DNA from: a virus
DNA length: 24,116 bases
Reading direction: 5' to 3' (one strand)
IMG/VR virus record: IMGVR_UViG_3300009158_000197
Coordinates: 1 to 24,116 of that record
Shown: positions 1 to 10,412 of the stretch, in pieces
Layout: the number at the start of each line of letters is the position of its first letter
How positions within the stretch are numbered: position 1 is the stretch's first letter
Made by a program: the position numbers and the translations under genes
Notes under the pieces: generated by a model
The model's database searches: none
Told to the model about the DNA's origin: nothing
What the model saw: only the letters and a program-made list of their open reading frames with translations

Positions 1-1292
1 TAGACAATGAAAAAATTTATTTATCGGTTGATTCAAAAGTAACAGTAGACAACTTTAATATTTTTGTATATGTTAAAAAATATAATACCGACACATGGCA
101 AAAATGGACAAGAGTACAAGATTTGTTTTTAAATAAAGCTACAGACACTGTATATGAAGTAAGATACAATGAAAATAAAAGATACGAAATAACATTTGGT
201 GATGATATAAATGGTAAAAAAATAGAAAAAGGAGATTCTGTTGCTATCTATTATTTAAAAATAAATCCAGATATCCAAAATGTTGGAGTTGGTGCTATGA
301 ATTTAGTTCCTACGATATTATATAATTCTATTCAATTTACAAAAATTTTATCAGATACTGGTATAGATTCAGGAAATTATTTAAATTCAAATGGTTGTTT
401 AAATGTAAAAATAAGCAATGAATTTCCATCTACTGCCTATTCACCAGAAGAAACTGTAGATAGCATTAGAAAAAATGCACCACAAAATTTTAAATCTCAA
501 AATAGATTGGTAACAGCATCAGATTATGAAATTTTTATTAAAAGCAATTATAAAAATTTAATATCTGATATTAAATTGTTAAACAATGATGAATATTTAA
601 AACAACATATAAAATATCTTTATGATAATGGATTAAAAAATCCTCAACAAGATACAAAAATATTATACAATCAAATTAAATTTGCAAATTCTTGTAATTT
701 TAACAATTTATATGTATATATGATTCCTTCAAATCAAGGACAAGAATATTTGACACCGTCTCAAAAAGAATTTATTCTAGAGGGACTGAAAGAAGTAAAA
801 ACCATAACAACTCAAATAATTCCAATAGATCCGGTTTATGTATATATGGATTTTTATTTAAAAAGTTCAGAAGCTTCAAGTATAAATCTAGCCGATATAA
901 ATCAAACTAAAATTTTGATAAACAAATCATTTAACACAAGAAGAGCATCTTCGGCTATAGCATTAGAAATTAAAAAAATATTCGATGATTCTTTCTCAAG
1001 AGAAAATTCTAAATTAGGACAAATTATAGACATATATCAAATAGCAAACAATATAGTTAATATTGATGGAGTAGATAGCATACAGACATATAGATCTGAT
1101 ATAAATCTAACTATAGACGGCTTATCTTTTGTTGTTTGGAATCCAACATATCCAGAAACCGATGTTAATGTGTTTACACAAAATTTAACAATAGAAAATT
1201 TCAAATTTCCTATTTTTAACAATATAGAAAATATTTTAGATAGAATAGAAATAGTAGAAAAATCAAATAGTATAAAAATAGCAGATTTTTAA
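1..1292 (+). CDS. Baseplate wedge subunit, T4 gp6-like (5' partial)
   Basis: This is the C-terminal part of a baseplate wedge protein of the T4 gp6 / phage-J family, which forms the ring of the contractile-tail baseplate. The frame is open from base 3 to the window edge, so the gene starts upstream; a TTG at 123 is only an internal codon. The best family mark is a short beta stretch about 60 residues in, reading ITFGDDINGKKIEKGD and then a hydrophobic YYLKI strand. It matches the F-G-D-x-x-x-G-K-K-x-x-x-G pattern of gp6-like proteins. Downstream come RLVTASDYEIFI, typical of the conserved core of J/gp6 proteins, and a C-terminal alpha/beta region. Only 9 bases separate it from the next gene, consistent with co-transcription. 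The family call is from recognition, not alignment; the partial state is directly visible. Confidence 0.82.
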   Translation, partial: DNEKIYLSVDSKVTVDNFNIFVYVKKYNTDTWQKWTRVQDLFLNKATDTVYEVRYNENKRYEITFGDDINGKKIEKGDSVAIYYLKINPDIQNVGVGAMNLVPTILYNSIQFTKILSDTGIDSGNYLNSNGCLNVKISNEFPSTAYSPEETVDSIRKNAPQNFKSQNRLVTASDYEIFIKSNYKNLISDIKLLNNDEYLKQHIKYLYDNGLKNPQQDTKILYNQIKFANSCNFNNLYVYMIPSNQGQEYLTPSQKEFILEGLKEVKTITTQIIPIDPVYVYMDFYLKSSEASSINLADINQTKILINKSFNTRRASSAIALEIKKIFDDSFSRENSKLGQIIDIYQIANNIVNIDGVDSIQTYRSDINLTIDGLSFVVWNPTYPETDVNVFTQNLTIENFKFPIFNNIENILDRIEIVEKSNSIKIADF

Positions 1293-1301
1293 TATATTTT
1301 T

Positions 1302-4300
1302 ATGGGAAGTTTATCGATAAATTTAAATAGAGAAACGGGATATACTAAGGCTACTAATTTTAGTGTATCTGTAAATTATGCACCATTAGACGAGTTAATA
1401 AAAATAAAATGGAATTTTGGTGATGGGGCTATTATATATGATAAACAATCAATAGATCATTACTATGCCGTACCCGGTAAATATGATATAAATCTATTTG
1501 CATTTACAAATACTGATGTTTTAACAGCAAAAAGAACAGTAAGAGTAGAAAATTATGTAAAAGATTCTGTATTTTTTAATGAAATTCCACCTCCAGCATT
1601 TGCAGGACATATAAATCGTTATCCATTTAGATTAGAAATAACCACAGCATCTGTTGGTGAAAATATTATAGATTTACATGCACAATATTCTAGATCTTAT
1701 CCATATCAAGAACCACAAAATAAATGGTCTTTTTTAAAACCACAATGGAGATTTTTGGATTTAGATGGAAATCAAATATGGAATATTAAAACTACCGATT
1801 CACCGCTAAAAATAACAGCAGATGGTGTAGTAGATCAAATAAACGGAACTACTGTTGGTGTTTCTGGATTTGCAGAATTTTATTTCGTTGATGATATATA
1901 CAACAATGATCTAGCTTTCAATGGAGATAACTATACAACATTGTGGGCAACTCTTCAAACGAGTGGAAGAAGAGTAGTGAGCGATAGTTTTAATGCCGAT
2001 CTGACGCTACCAGGCTTTGCCAATAGCACGGCTAGGGCATTTGCACCTTATATGGTGTTAAAAAGATTTCCAGAAAAATTATTAATAACCGAAAATGGTT
2101 TGCGTCCACATTCAAATCCAAGATGGACAGGTTCGGTTCAACCAGTAATAATAAAAGCAGGATTCAATGATAGTTTTCCCGACGATTGGGTTGATGGAAA
2201 TGGTATATTACAATATGAACCTTTTGCTAAATATATACCTTTAGAGCAACCCGACATTTATTTTAGTGCGGGTGTACTAAATCTAAGCACAAACTTTACA
2301 CCAACTCCTCGTTTTCAATGGATAGATGATACAACATATAAGGTTGGGGGTTATTATAAGGGATCATTTTATGTTGATCCTTCTACTCCCTATGCTTTTA
2401 GTACAAATATAACAGCAGCTGCAAATATTAATACAGGATCTACACTAGCATCTTATTTTAATCCACATATTTGGTTACCAAATCCTAATGCGGGAACCGT
2501 ATCAGTAGCTCAATATTACAAAAACAATAATTCAGATTTTGGACAAATTGATACCACAAATTTACAAAATGCACAGGTTAAAACTTTTGAAATGCCAGTA
2601 ATAGATACGGTTGATTTTGAAACTGATTCAATGGCATTAACCGGATTCCATGGTATATATTCAGTAGCATCTTTACCTGCACCAAACTATCATGCATGGT
2701 TGTGTGACTCGGAAATGAGTATGTTATATAGGGTATCAACAATGGGTCAAATATTATGCTCCGTTGATTTAAACGAAGTGGTAAAAACAAAAAAATTAGG
2801 ATATTCTATCCCGAATGTATTAAGTCCTTCTCATATAAGTTTAGATGGTGAAAGAAATATATGGGTTTCTTTACACGATACATTATCGGTTTTGAAATTT
2901 AATCCAATTGGCGATTTTTTATTTGCTACAACTCCAATAAAAATAAAAGAAAGTTTACCAACTGGTGTATACAATTGGTTTATACAAAACTCTTATTATC
3001 CAACTACTACTGATGATTATGATCAAATATTAATAGAACCTACTGGTATAGAAACGGACAAAGATAATAATTTATGGGTTTCTTATTCAAATTATTTAAG
3101 TGGATTTGTAACAAAAATAGATAAAAATGGAAATTTACTTTTAACAATAAGTTCTCCTGTTTGTTCATGTCCACAAGAAGTAATATCTGATAATAAAGGA
3201 AATGTTTGGATATGTAACAATGGAAACATTTGGGGTTCTTTTGGGTCTATTCAAAAGAGAACATCCACTGGCACATTATTGAGTACCTTTAAGGGAATAA
3301 GAAGTCCTAATTATTTAACCTTGGATATGGACCAAAATCTATGGTTCTCTTATGGATATAATAAAATAGGATATATTAATAATATCAGCGGAACAACATT
3401 AACATACACAATATCTGGTACTACTCTATGTTTAGCAGATAACATATATGCAGATTATCCAAAATCTAATATAGCATTTTCGAAATATCCAAGTAAAATG
3501 CCATGGTTCAATGAAAATGAAAATATTGATGAAACTGCAATAGAAGGTATTGCATGTGATATGAGAAATTATCTATATGTTATAAATTCAATAGAAAACA
3601 TGGTATATGTTTTTGATACAGTTCAAAAGAAAACAATAGATAATTTTTATATATCACCACAAGGGTTTTTATTTTATCCAGAAGATCAAGAAAAATCAAC
3701 TAAAATGGAATATTATGAGTGGAGTAAATCATTACAAGCCACTGGTGATTGGACAGGTTCTCGTTGGGTTAATAAATATGGAGAAAATTATTTACCATAT
3801 TTTACCACTACTAGTAAATCATTTTATATAACCGGAATATCTGATAAACTAAATTTTTATGACCGATCTGTTTATACAGCATTTAAAATAAATGAAGATT
3901 TTAATTTGGCAGAAAATATGAAGCAATTTGCGCATATTCCTGCATTGCAAAAAAGTGAATTTTTCTTTGATCAATTTTTAGGTAATATTTTTGGTAAAGA
4001 ACCATTTTACCAAGATGATTTGGCGGTAGTGGCATATGAAAAAATAGCAAATTTTGTTTCTAATAGTTCTGACCCAGAAACATGCGAAATACCACAATTG
4101 TATAATCTAGCACAAATGATAAATTCTGAATCAGAAGATTTGCAATTAAATTATCCACCAACTATAAAAAGAATAATGGGATTTGCGAGCATAAATCTCT
4201 CAAAATTAATAGGAACAGAATGTAATTGTGGTGTTTCGTTTGAAAGACACAATGATTGTGCTAAAGTGGAAGTATGTCCATATTGCAAAAAAGAAAAAAA

Positions 4301-4676
4301 GAACAATCGTGGAAATTTAATAAATACCACAACATATACAGTAACGGCGGGAACACCTTTAGTTCTTAAAACAAAATCTATAAATGATTATAGACTAATA
4401 CCAACAGGAATAGTTAATGATACTACAAAATATACGGTAAATATTTTAGCAACTTCCATAGGATTGGGACAAGATTGGACACAATATTACGAATTTTATG
4501 AATATGTACCATATTGGAACGGGGGAATAATAGAAAATTTAATAGATTGGAATAGCGATCAAACAACAATTAGTAGAAATTTATCAACAAATGATGATTG
4601 GTATAAAGACGAGGGTTTATTGGATATATTTTTCAATTATGAGTTATATAAAGGGTTAGGACTATTAGATGATTGA
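1302..4676 (+). CDS. Large tail/baseplate structural protein with N-terminal PKD domain and beta-propeller
   Basis: This 1124-aa protein is probably a virion component attached to the baseplate. Residues about 10-85 form a PKD-type Ig fold, with the diagnostic WNFGDG at 37-42 and a following HYYAVPGKYDINL strand. Residues about 447-783 contain NHL/Vgb-like blades of the form 'D-x-x-N-N-L-W-V-S' (for example near 520, 595, 635 and 680), implying a beta-propeller. The C-terminal region (about 895-1045) has a helical stretch, then Cys973, 975, 986, 992 and 995 in a CxC...CPxC arrangement that could bind zinc. The start ATG lies 9 bases after the gp6-like stop and has no Shine-Dalgarno sequence. 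By position it follows gp6, where T4 has gp7, a protein of similar length (about 1030 aa), but I see no direct sequence proof of homology. A segment around 1957-2050 has atypical GC-rich codons. Confidence 0.72.
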   Translation: MGSLSINLNRETGYTKATNFSVSVNYAPLDELIKIKWNFGDGAIIYDKQSIDHYYAVPGKYDINLFAFTNTDVLTAKRTVRVENYVKDSVFFNEIPPPAFAGHINRYPFRLEITTASVGENIIDLHAQYSRSYPYQEPQNKWSFLKPQWRFLDLDGNQIWNIKTTDSPLKITADGVVDQINGTTVGVSGFAEFYFVDDIYNNDLAFNGDNYTTLWATLQTSGRRVVSDSFNADLTLPGFANSTARAFAPYMVLKRFPEKLLITENGLRPHSNPRWTGSVQPVIIKAGFNDSFPDDWVDGNGILQYEPFAKYIPLEQPDIYFSAGVLNLSTNFTPTPRFQWIDDTTYKVGGYYKGSFYVDPSTPYAFSTNITAAANINTGSTLASYFNPHIWLPNPNAGTVSVAQYYKNNNSDFGQIDTTNLQNAQVKTFEMPVIDTVDFETDSMALTGFHGIYSVASLPAPNYHAWLCDSEMSMLYRVSTMGQILCSVDLNEVVKTKKLGYSIPNVLSPSHISLDGERNIWVSLHDTLSVLKFNPIGDFLFATTPIKIKESLPTGVYNWFIQNSYYPTTTDDYDQILIEPTGIETDKDNNLWVSYSNYLSGFVTKIDKNGNLLLTISSPVCSCPQEVISDNKGNVWICNNGNIWGSFGSIQKRTSTGTLLSTFKGIRSPNYLTLDMDQNLWFSYGYNKIGYINNISGTTLTYTISGTTLCLADNIYADYPKSNIAFSKYPSKMPWFNENENIDETAIEGIACDMRNYLYVINSIENMVYVFDTVQKKTIDNFYISPQGFLFYPEDQEKSTKMEYYEWSKSLQATGDWTGSRWVNKYGENYLPYFTTTSKSFYITGISDKLNFYDRSVYTAFKINEDFNLAENMKQFAHIPALQKSEFFFDQFLGNIFGKEPFYQDDLAVVAYEKIANFVSNSSDPETCEIPQLYNLAQMINSESEDLQLNYPPTIKRIMGFASINLSKLIGTECNCGVSFERHNDCAKVEVCPYCKKEKKNNRGNLINTTTYTVTAGTPLVLKTKSINDYRLIPTGIVNDTTKYTVNILATSIGLGQDWTQYYEFYEYVPYWNGGIIENLIDWNSDQTTISRNLSTNDDWYKDEGLLDIFFNYELYKGLGLLDD

Positions 4677-4712
4677 TAAAATGATATTTTAATCTAAATA
4701 TTAGATAATAAC

Positions 4713-7700
4713 ATGGGTCTTGAACAAGGATATAACATAACAGAAGTTGGTAGTTGGCCATATGAAACATATAGAATATCGCCAATTACACCTAATATGT
4801 TTAGTATCGGTGATCAATATGACTATTTTTACAATTCCTATTATTATTACATAAATAATCCAACAGTTCAGATAGATGAAATATTCAGAGATTTTGAATC
4901 TTATAATAGTATTACATTAGAAACTAATCCAGAAGGTAAAACACTATCTTGGAGATCAACTAATTCTTATGTAGAAACGAATTCATTATCTTCTAGATTA
5001 AATGAATATGGTCCATTTTCTCATTTTTATAAAATGATTGGAAATAACAATAATACTGTATATAGTTTAGCTTATTTTCCAAAAAAATTATTTTTAAAAC
5101 CAATTAGTGCAACAAAAATTACTAATGGAGGAAATACATCATTTATATTAACATTATCTTCTATAATTTTAAATTCTTACGTTGAATATTTTAATGCTCC
5201 GATACCAACAGCTGGATTATATGCACCAAAAGCACATTTAACCTATACAACAAGTCCTAGAGAGACATTATATATAAATAATCAATTATCAAATAAAATA
5301 ACACTTTTTTATTCTATATGTTCATCTCAAACAATAATAAAAACACCGATTACAGTTTCTAATTATACAAATATAATATTAGAAACTGATTTAACATACA
5401 AAAAATTAAGAAAAGATTTTTTCTATTTAAATGCAATTTTTAATTATTGGAATAAAAGAAAAATTAATCAAAACGAATCGATTATTTATTTTGAGCAGTT
5501 AAATTATGTATATATCGACGATCCTTTATCAGTAGATCCTTATACATCAAATTTTATTTTATATTATGATACAAATCTTAATAAAAATTTACAAACTTTT
5601 TCTTATGTACAATCCGCAATATCTGATAACATAGATCCTCAAATTTCTGCTTGTTCTATGTTAAGTGCTATAGTGTATTTAGATAGTGCAAACATAAAAT
5701 ATTATCAAAAATCTACAAAAGTTGGAACAACTTTAGTAAGTGTTGTTAGTGCAACTGATAATAAAATAAATTTATCATATATATGTGATTCTGATACTTT
5801 GAAATTTTCTAAAGAAAAAGTAATAGATACAGTTAATAACTATTATGTTCATGGTAGACCAACTCTTACAAAAAATGATATATGGAAAGGTATAGTACCA
5901 GAAGTACAATCTAAAAATGACACTATAACATTTGTGACTAAATATCCACCATATTATTATACATATGGTGTATACTTGACTAGTGCAACATTACCAAATC
6001 CTACAGAAAATACCAATTTAAATTTCAATTTAAGCACTATTCCGATTACAGATACAACAGCGGATTATTTTTCTGCTATAACTTATATGTATTCGGATTT
6101 TAATTTTTTACAATTAGATTTAAACACATATACAATTGGAAATGAATACATTATATATGAAACAGAATATACGGATACCAATTTATTAAATGATATTAAA
6201 GTATATTATAAACAAAATGGAAATAGAGTATTATATAATTTAGCAAATCCAACATGGGTTAATGCTAAAGATGCTAGTATATTAGAAATAACAAATCCAA
6301 AAACATTTGTTGGTAATCCAGTATTAACAATAAGACCAAAATTATCTACATCATCTGGTTTTAAACATGCTATTAAAAATTCTAAAATAGTTTTAACTGG
6401 AAAATATGATGCACCAACTTATGATTTGGTTGTTAATACGATAAAAGAAGGTAATGATTATATAGATATATCAGCGGAATCGATGGTGACGGAGGAGGAA
6501 GCACCGGGTATTGATTTGCGAAATTCAAACATAAAATGGACAGTTACTCCATATGATTCAAATGTAAAAATAAATTACCTATTAAAAGATTCTAATGGAA
6601 ATTATAATCCTGTAAATTTTATATCAAATGATACTTTAATACCATATAATATAAATTCTTGGGCAGTAAGAGTATCAGGTTATGGTGGAAATCAAAAAAA
6701 TATCACTTTATTTTCACAAAAACAAAATAAATCATCTACTATAAAAAATGATTTATTTTTTTATGATGCATTTATAAATAAATCATTAATATTAGATCCA
6801 AAAATACCATTAAATAATTTAAATCAAATAAAAACAATAACATTAATAACTTTATTGCCTTATAAAGATAGAACTTATAATTTACCATCAACAAATAATA
6901 TATATTGGGACTGGACTTATAATAATACATATAATAATACAACACCAATAACAGCATATTATGAAAATGGTAATGTTTATGAAAGAGGAGAAACAGGTCC
7001 AACACAAACATTAAGTTGTTTAAGTTTTAAAATACAACCTGATAGTTCTATTAATCAATTTATAAACGATATAAAAATAAAAGTATATACCGCAGATACA
7101 CCAGAATTAGTTTTTGGTTCATATGATTTACCAGTAGTTAATTTTCCTAGTTCAAGTATAATAAATGCAAATTTTAAAATAGTACATAATACACAACAAA
7201 GTGAAACCATACTAGATACATTTTTAAATGAAAATGTATTAACACGTTCCGCTTCACAAAATACAAACTTTTTACTCATACCTAATATTTTAAGTAATAT
7301 ATCTTATACATCATATCAATGGAGTATTTTGCAACCAAATGGTACAACAGTAACAAACACAACAAATTATAATTATAATTATAATTTTACTCAAACTGGA
7401 AAGTATACTGTTACCTTTACATTAAAGGGTGCAAAAACTAATACGTGGTCAATATTACATGATATACAAAAAACTATAACTATATATAAAATATCTGATT
7501 CTGAATTTAATAAACAATTAAAATTTATTTCATATCCACAATATGCATGGAAAAATAGTGATCAAGTATCGATATTAACCCAATCAAATTATAATACTAT
7601 AGCGGCGGGAACTACTGCATATGATTATAAAAAATCAAACACTGAAGTTTTTTATGTTTCGGCAAATGGAAATTTTGATAGATATGTTTATCAACAAGGA

Positions 7701-10400
7701 TCAGATAGAGAATTGTTGTTGGATACGGCTAATGATGGTGTTAATATATTAACATTAAAATATACTGATGAATTTTTATCTTCGGTTGGAACAAAGTTAT
7801 ATCTTTCTGCATTTAATGAGTATTTTCCATCAAATACCCCATTATATTATAAAACTATATATAATGAAACATTGGTTACAAGTAGTTATAATATAGTAAC
7901 GGAGTCTATACCATATAGTATTAGTACACCGAGTAATTTATTATTCACACAAAATCCAAAAATAGTGGATTACAACGGTATAACACATACCTTTAGTGCT
8001 ATCATATCATCATTTGATTTAGATGTTAATAGAAGTGTATTTATACAACAAAAATTTAATACTAATCCATTAAACACTCCTGCTAAAATTCAATCCGGAG
8101 AATCGACTATTACATACATGTTATCCGCTCCAAAATGGATAGTTAAAAAAGAAATTCCAGCAGTTGATGGTATATATAATGTTTTTACCATAAGACCTGG
8201 TGATGATTTGTCACCTCTTAGAGTTAAAAACACAACACTTAATACTTTATATTTAAATGCTAGTTCAAATTTAAATATAAAAATACCAGAATCTACGTTT
8301 ACTACAGTAGGATTGTCTAATGGTGGAGATTTTTGGAATACTAAAAACATAACAATACCACAAAGAGAAAATTGGCAAACTCTACAAGCATATGCTACAT
8401 CAACAAAACCGGAAATATTTTTAAATACTGCTTATACATTATCTGGAAATCAAGTATTTGTAGAATTTAATACACCAGAATATACAAAAAATCCAATAGT
8501 TTCTTATGCAGTAAATTTTGGAGAAGGCATTATACAAGAAAAACCAAAAAATGAAAGATTCTATAATACATACACAACACTAGGAACTTTTTATATAACA
8601 TATAGCGCAATATATAACGATAATTCTAAAAAAGTATTCACAGAAAAAACACCATTTATTGTCAAAAAAAATTGGGATGAATATAACAAAGAAAGTATAA
8701 GAATTATAAGTGAGGCAAATTTAGAATTGCCATATAGTTTAAATGATATTTCCATACAACCAAATGAATTTGGTGATGCGGATATATTCAATACATGTTT
8801 AACCAGAATTGATGAAAATTTAAATTATTTAAAAAACAATATTCAAACAATTAATAGTAATGCTCCTTCATATTACTATGGATGGATGGGTTCAAATCAA
8901 GATAATAGATCGGATGGTATAAGATGGTATACCCCAAGCTATGGTTCCGAGTTTTACGAAACTCCAAACTATGCAGCATCAGAAGGAACATCATATTTCA
9001 CAGACATAAAAGATATACATATAGGAAAATACATATACGTGTTAGATGATAAAAGATTCAGACTTTTTGAAAAAGATAAAAATTGTAAAGAAATAAAATT
9101 TTTAAAAGCATCTGATATGGATGATTTGTTTTTTAATCCACAATCAATAACCGTAAATGAAGATGAAACATCCATATATGTGGCAGATTCAATTAGGAAT
9201 AAAATATACAGATTTGATTTTGATTTTAGTGATTTACAAAATCCTTTATTTGGATTGGTTTTAACCGTTGGAACCTTGGGTGGACTAAATGATAATAGCA
9301 GGTTCGATTTCCCATCTGAAATATTCTTATGGAATGATAATGTATTTGTTTTAGATTATAACAACAATTGCATAAAACAATATAGTGGATCTTTATCTTG
9401 GATACATACATACTATGATGATGTTTTAAAAGATGATCAAATAGTAAATTTTACAGTCCATGAAAGTGGATTAATATATGCAGTAACTAAAAATTTAAAA
9501 GTTCATATATTTGATGAGTTAGCAAAATCGGTATATTCCACATTTGATGTTGCTCAGATCGGAGAATCGGAAATAGTTAAAATGGAATTTGATGAAAATG
9601 GAGAATTTTTATACATAATAACTACCGGAAATGTTTTTAAATACTCTTCTGTTGGTGAATTTTTAACAACATTTAATTTACCAAATATAAATGGATTGAA
9701 ATTTACATCGTGTAAACATTATTCAAATAGAGAATTGTATGTCTCGACCAACAAATCAATTTTAAAATTCCAAGACTTTGTTGATTTGTTTAAAATAGGA
9801 GATGGATTGGATTCTAAATATTGGTCTTTGGATCAAATATTATTAAAGAAAGAAGAATTTGCAACAGATATAAACTATAATTTGGCATTAAATAGAACCG
9901 CTCAAAATTTAAAAACATTTAGAAATTCATTAAATGGAAAATTTGTTTTAGTATCAGAACAAACAGCCAGAGGAACAGCAACATATTTTTCACTAATACC
10001 AATACTAAAAGAAGATAATGTTAAATTTGGTTCAGATGTAGAAAATGAAAAATTAAAAATTGGAGTAAATGAATTTTATATTCCCGATGTAGTCAATAGA
10101 GAATTGAAAAAATTACACGATTCTCAAATAAGTTTGAGGGAAAATTTGGACGTTTCATTTTCTGATAGTTCATCATCAAATTTAGACGGAGAAAAATCAA
10201 AATGTGGAGGAGATTTCTGTTGGTCATGGAGAGCTATGTCTTGTTATGATCTATCTTTACCTATAATAAGATTATGTAACATAAATCCAATAACATATGC
10301 GGAGTTAATGGATACATTTCAGGTTAATTATGCACCAACAAAACAATGGAAAGATGCAACATCCAATTGTTGTAATGAATATACATCACCATTAACATAA
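4713..10400 (+). CDS. Giant PKD/beta-propeller virion protein (1895 aa)
   Basis: This is the largest gene in the window, a predicted structural protein with no signal peptide or obvious enzyme motif. The N-terminal two-thirds is Ser/Thr/Asn/Tyr-rich beta sequence compatible with serial Ig-like domains. Two are recognisable as PKD-like: about 885-927, ending in FTQTGKYTVTFTLKG, and about 1254-1320, with a degenerate VNFGEG in place of WxFGDG followed by TTLGTFYITYSA. Residues about 1423-1696 hold NHL-type repeats (IYVADSIRNKIYRFDF, NVFVLDYNNNCIKQY, FLYIITTGNVFKYSS), i.e. a beta-propeller. The last about 190 residues are a distinct module (LNRTAQNLKTFRNSLNGKF) ending in a Cys-rich tail with a CGGDFCWSW motif. 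The preceding gap is 36 bases with no Shine-Dalgarno; the next gene starts 12 bases after the stop. It is probably a tail-associated or fibre-like protein; the exact role is not recognisable. Confidence 0.7.
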   Translation: MGLEQGYNITEVGSWPYETYRISPITPNMFSIGDQYDYFYNSYYYYINNPTVQIDEIFRDFESYNSITLETNPEGKTLSWRSTNSYVETNSLSSRLNEYGPFSHFYKMIGNNNNTVYSLAYFPKKLFLKPISATKITNGGNTSFILTLSSIILNSYVEYFNAPIPTAGLYAPKAHLTYTTSPRETLYINNQLSNKITLFYSICSSQTIIKTPITVSNYTNIILETDLTYKKLRKDFFYLNAIFNYWNKRKINQNESIIYFEQLNYVYIDDPLSVDPYTSNFILYYDTNLNKNLQTFSYVQSAISDNIDPQISACSMLSAIVYLDSANIKYYQKSTKVGTTLVSVVSATDNKINLSYICDSDTLKFSKEKVIDTVNNYYVHGRPTLTKNDIWKGIVPEVQSKNDTITFVTKYPPYYYTYGVYLTSATLPNPTENTNLNFNLSTIPITDTTADYFSAITYMYSDFNFLQLDLNTYTIGNEYIIYETEYTDTNLLNDIKVYYKQNGNRVLYNLANPTWVNAKDASILEITNPKTFVGNPVLTIRPKLSTSSGFKHAIKNSKIVLTGKYDAPTYDLVVNTIKEGNDYIDISAESMVTEEEAPGIDLRNSNIKWTVTPYDSNVKINYLLKDSNGNYNPVNFISNDTLIPYNINSWAVRVSGYGGNQKNITLFSQKQNKSSTIKNDLFFYDAFINKSLILDPKIPLNNLNQIKTITLITLLPYKDRTYNLPSTNNIYWDWTYNNTYNNTTPITAYYENGNVYERGETGPTQTLSCLSFKIQPDSSINQFINDIKIKVYTADTPELVFGSYDLPVVNFPSSSIINANFKIVHNTQQSETILDTFLNENVLTRSASQNTNFLLIPNILSNISYTSYQWSILQPNGTTVTNTTNYNYNYNFTQTGKYTVTFTLKGAKTNTWSILHDIQKTITIYKISDSEFNKQLKFISYPQYAWKNSDQVSILTQSNYNTIAAGTTAYDYKKSNTEVFYVSANGNFDRYVYQQGSDRELLLDTANDGVNILTLKYTDEFLSSVGTKLYLSAFNEYFPSNTPLYYKTIYNETLVTSSYNIVTESIPYSISTPSNLLFTQNPKIVDYNGITHTFSAIISSFDLDVNRSVFIQQKFNTNPLNTPAKIQSGESTITYMLSAPKWIVKKEIPAVDGIYNVFTIRPGDDLSPLRVKNTTLNTLYLNASSNLNIKIPESTFTTVGLSNGGDFWNTKNITIPQRENWQTLQAYATSTKPEIFLNTAYTLSGNQVFVEFNTPEYTKNPIVSYAVNFGEGIIQEKPKNERFYNTYTTLGTFYITYSAIYNDNSKKVFTEKTPFIVKKNWDEYNKESIRIISEANLELPYSLNDISIQPNEFGDADIFNTCLTRIDENLNYLKNNIQTINSNAPSYYYGWMGSNQDNRSDGIRWYTPSYGSEFYETPNYAASEGTSYFTDIKDIHIGKYIYVLDDKRFRLFEKDKNCKEIKFLKASDMDDLFFNPQSITVNEDETSIYVADSIRNKIYRFDFDFSDLQNPLFGLVLTVGTLGGLNDNSRFDFPSEIFLWNDNVFVLDYNNNCIKQYSGSLSWIHTYYDDVLKDDQIVNFTVHESGLIYAVTKNLKVHIFDELAKSVYSTFDVAQIGESEIVKMEFDENGEFLYIITTGNVFKYSSVGEFLTTFNLPNINGLKFTSCKHYSNRELYVSTNKSILKFQDFVDLFKIGDGLDSKYWSLDQILLKKEEFATDINYNLALNRTAQNLKTFRNSLNGKFVLVSEQTARGTATYFSLIPILKEDNVKFGSDVENEKLKIGVNEFYIPDVVNRELKKLHDSQISLRENLDVSFSDSSSSNLDGEKSKCGGDFCWSWRAMSCYDLSLPIIRLCNINPITYAELMDTFQVNYAPTKQWKDATSNCCNEYTSPLT

Positions 10401-10405
10401 GTATT
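10398..10405 (+). promoter_or_regulatory. TAAGTATT start-proximal element (copy 1)
   Basis: The octamer TAAGTATT includes the stop codon of the 1895-aa gene and lies 7 bases before the ATG at 10413. The same octamer occurs just before two other starts in the window, at 15470 and 16867. It is not a Shine-Dalgarno sequence. It could be a translation-initiation context, a -10-like promoter element, or chance in AT-rich DNA. Confidence 0.25.
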
Positions 10406-10412
10406 TAAAAAT

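Noticed and set aside
123-1292. TTG at 123 as the start of the first gene
   Set aside because: The frame continues open upstream to base 3 with baseplate-like sequence (KIYLSVDSKVTVDNFNIFVY), so the gene is cut by the window edge.
7365-7388. AATTAT microsatellite
   Set aside because: A short run encoding NYNYNYNF in an Asn/Tyr-rich beta protein; unremarkable for this base composition.
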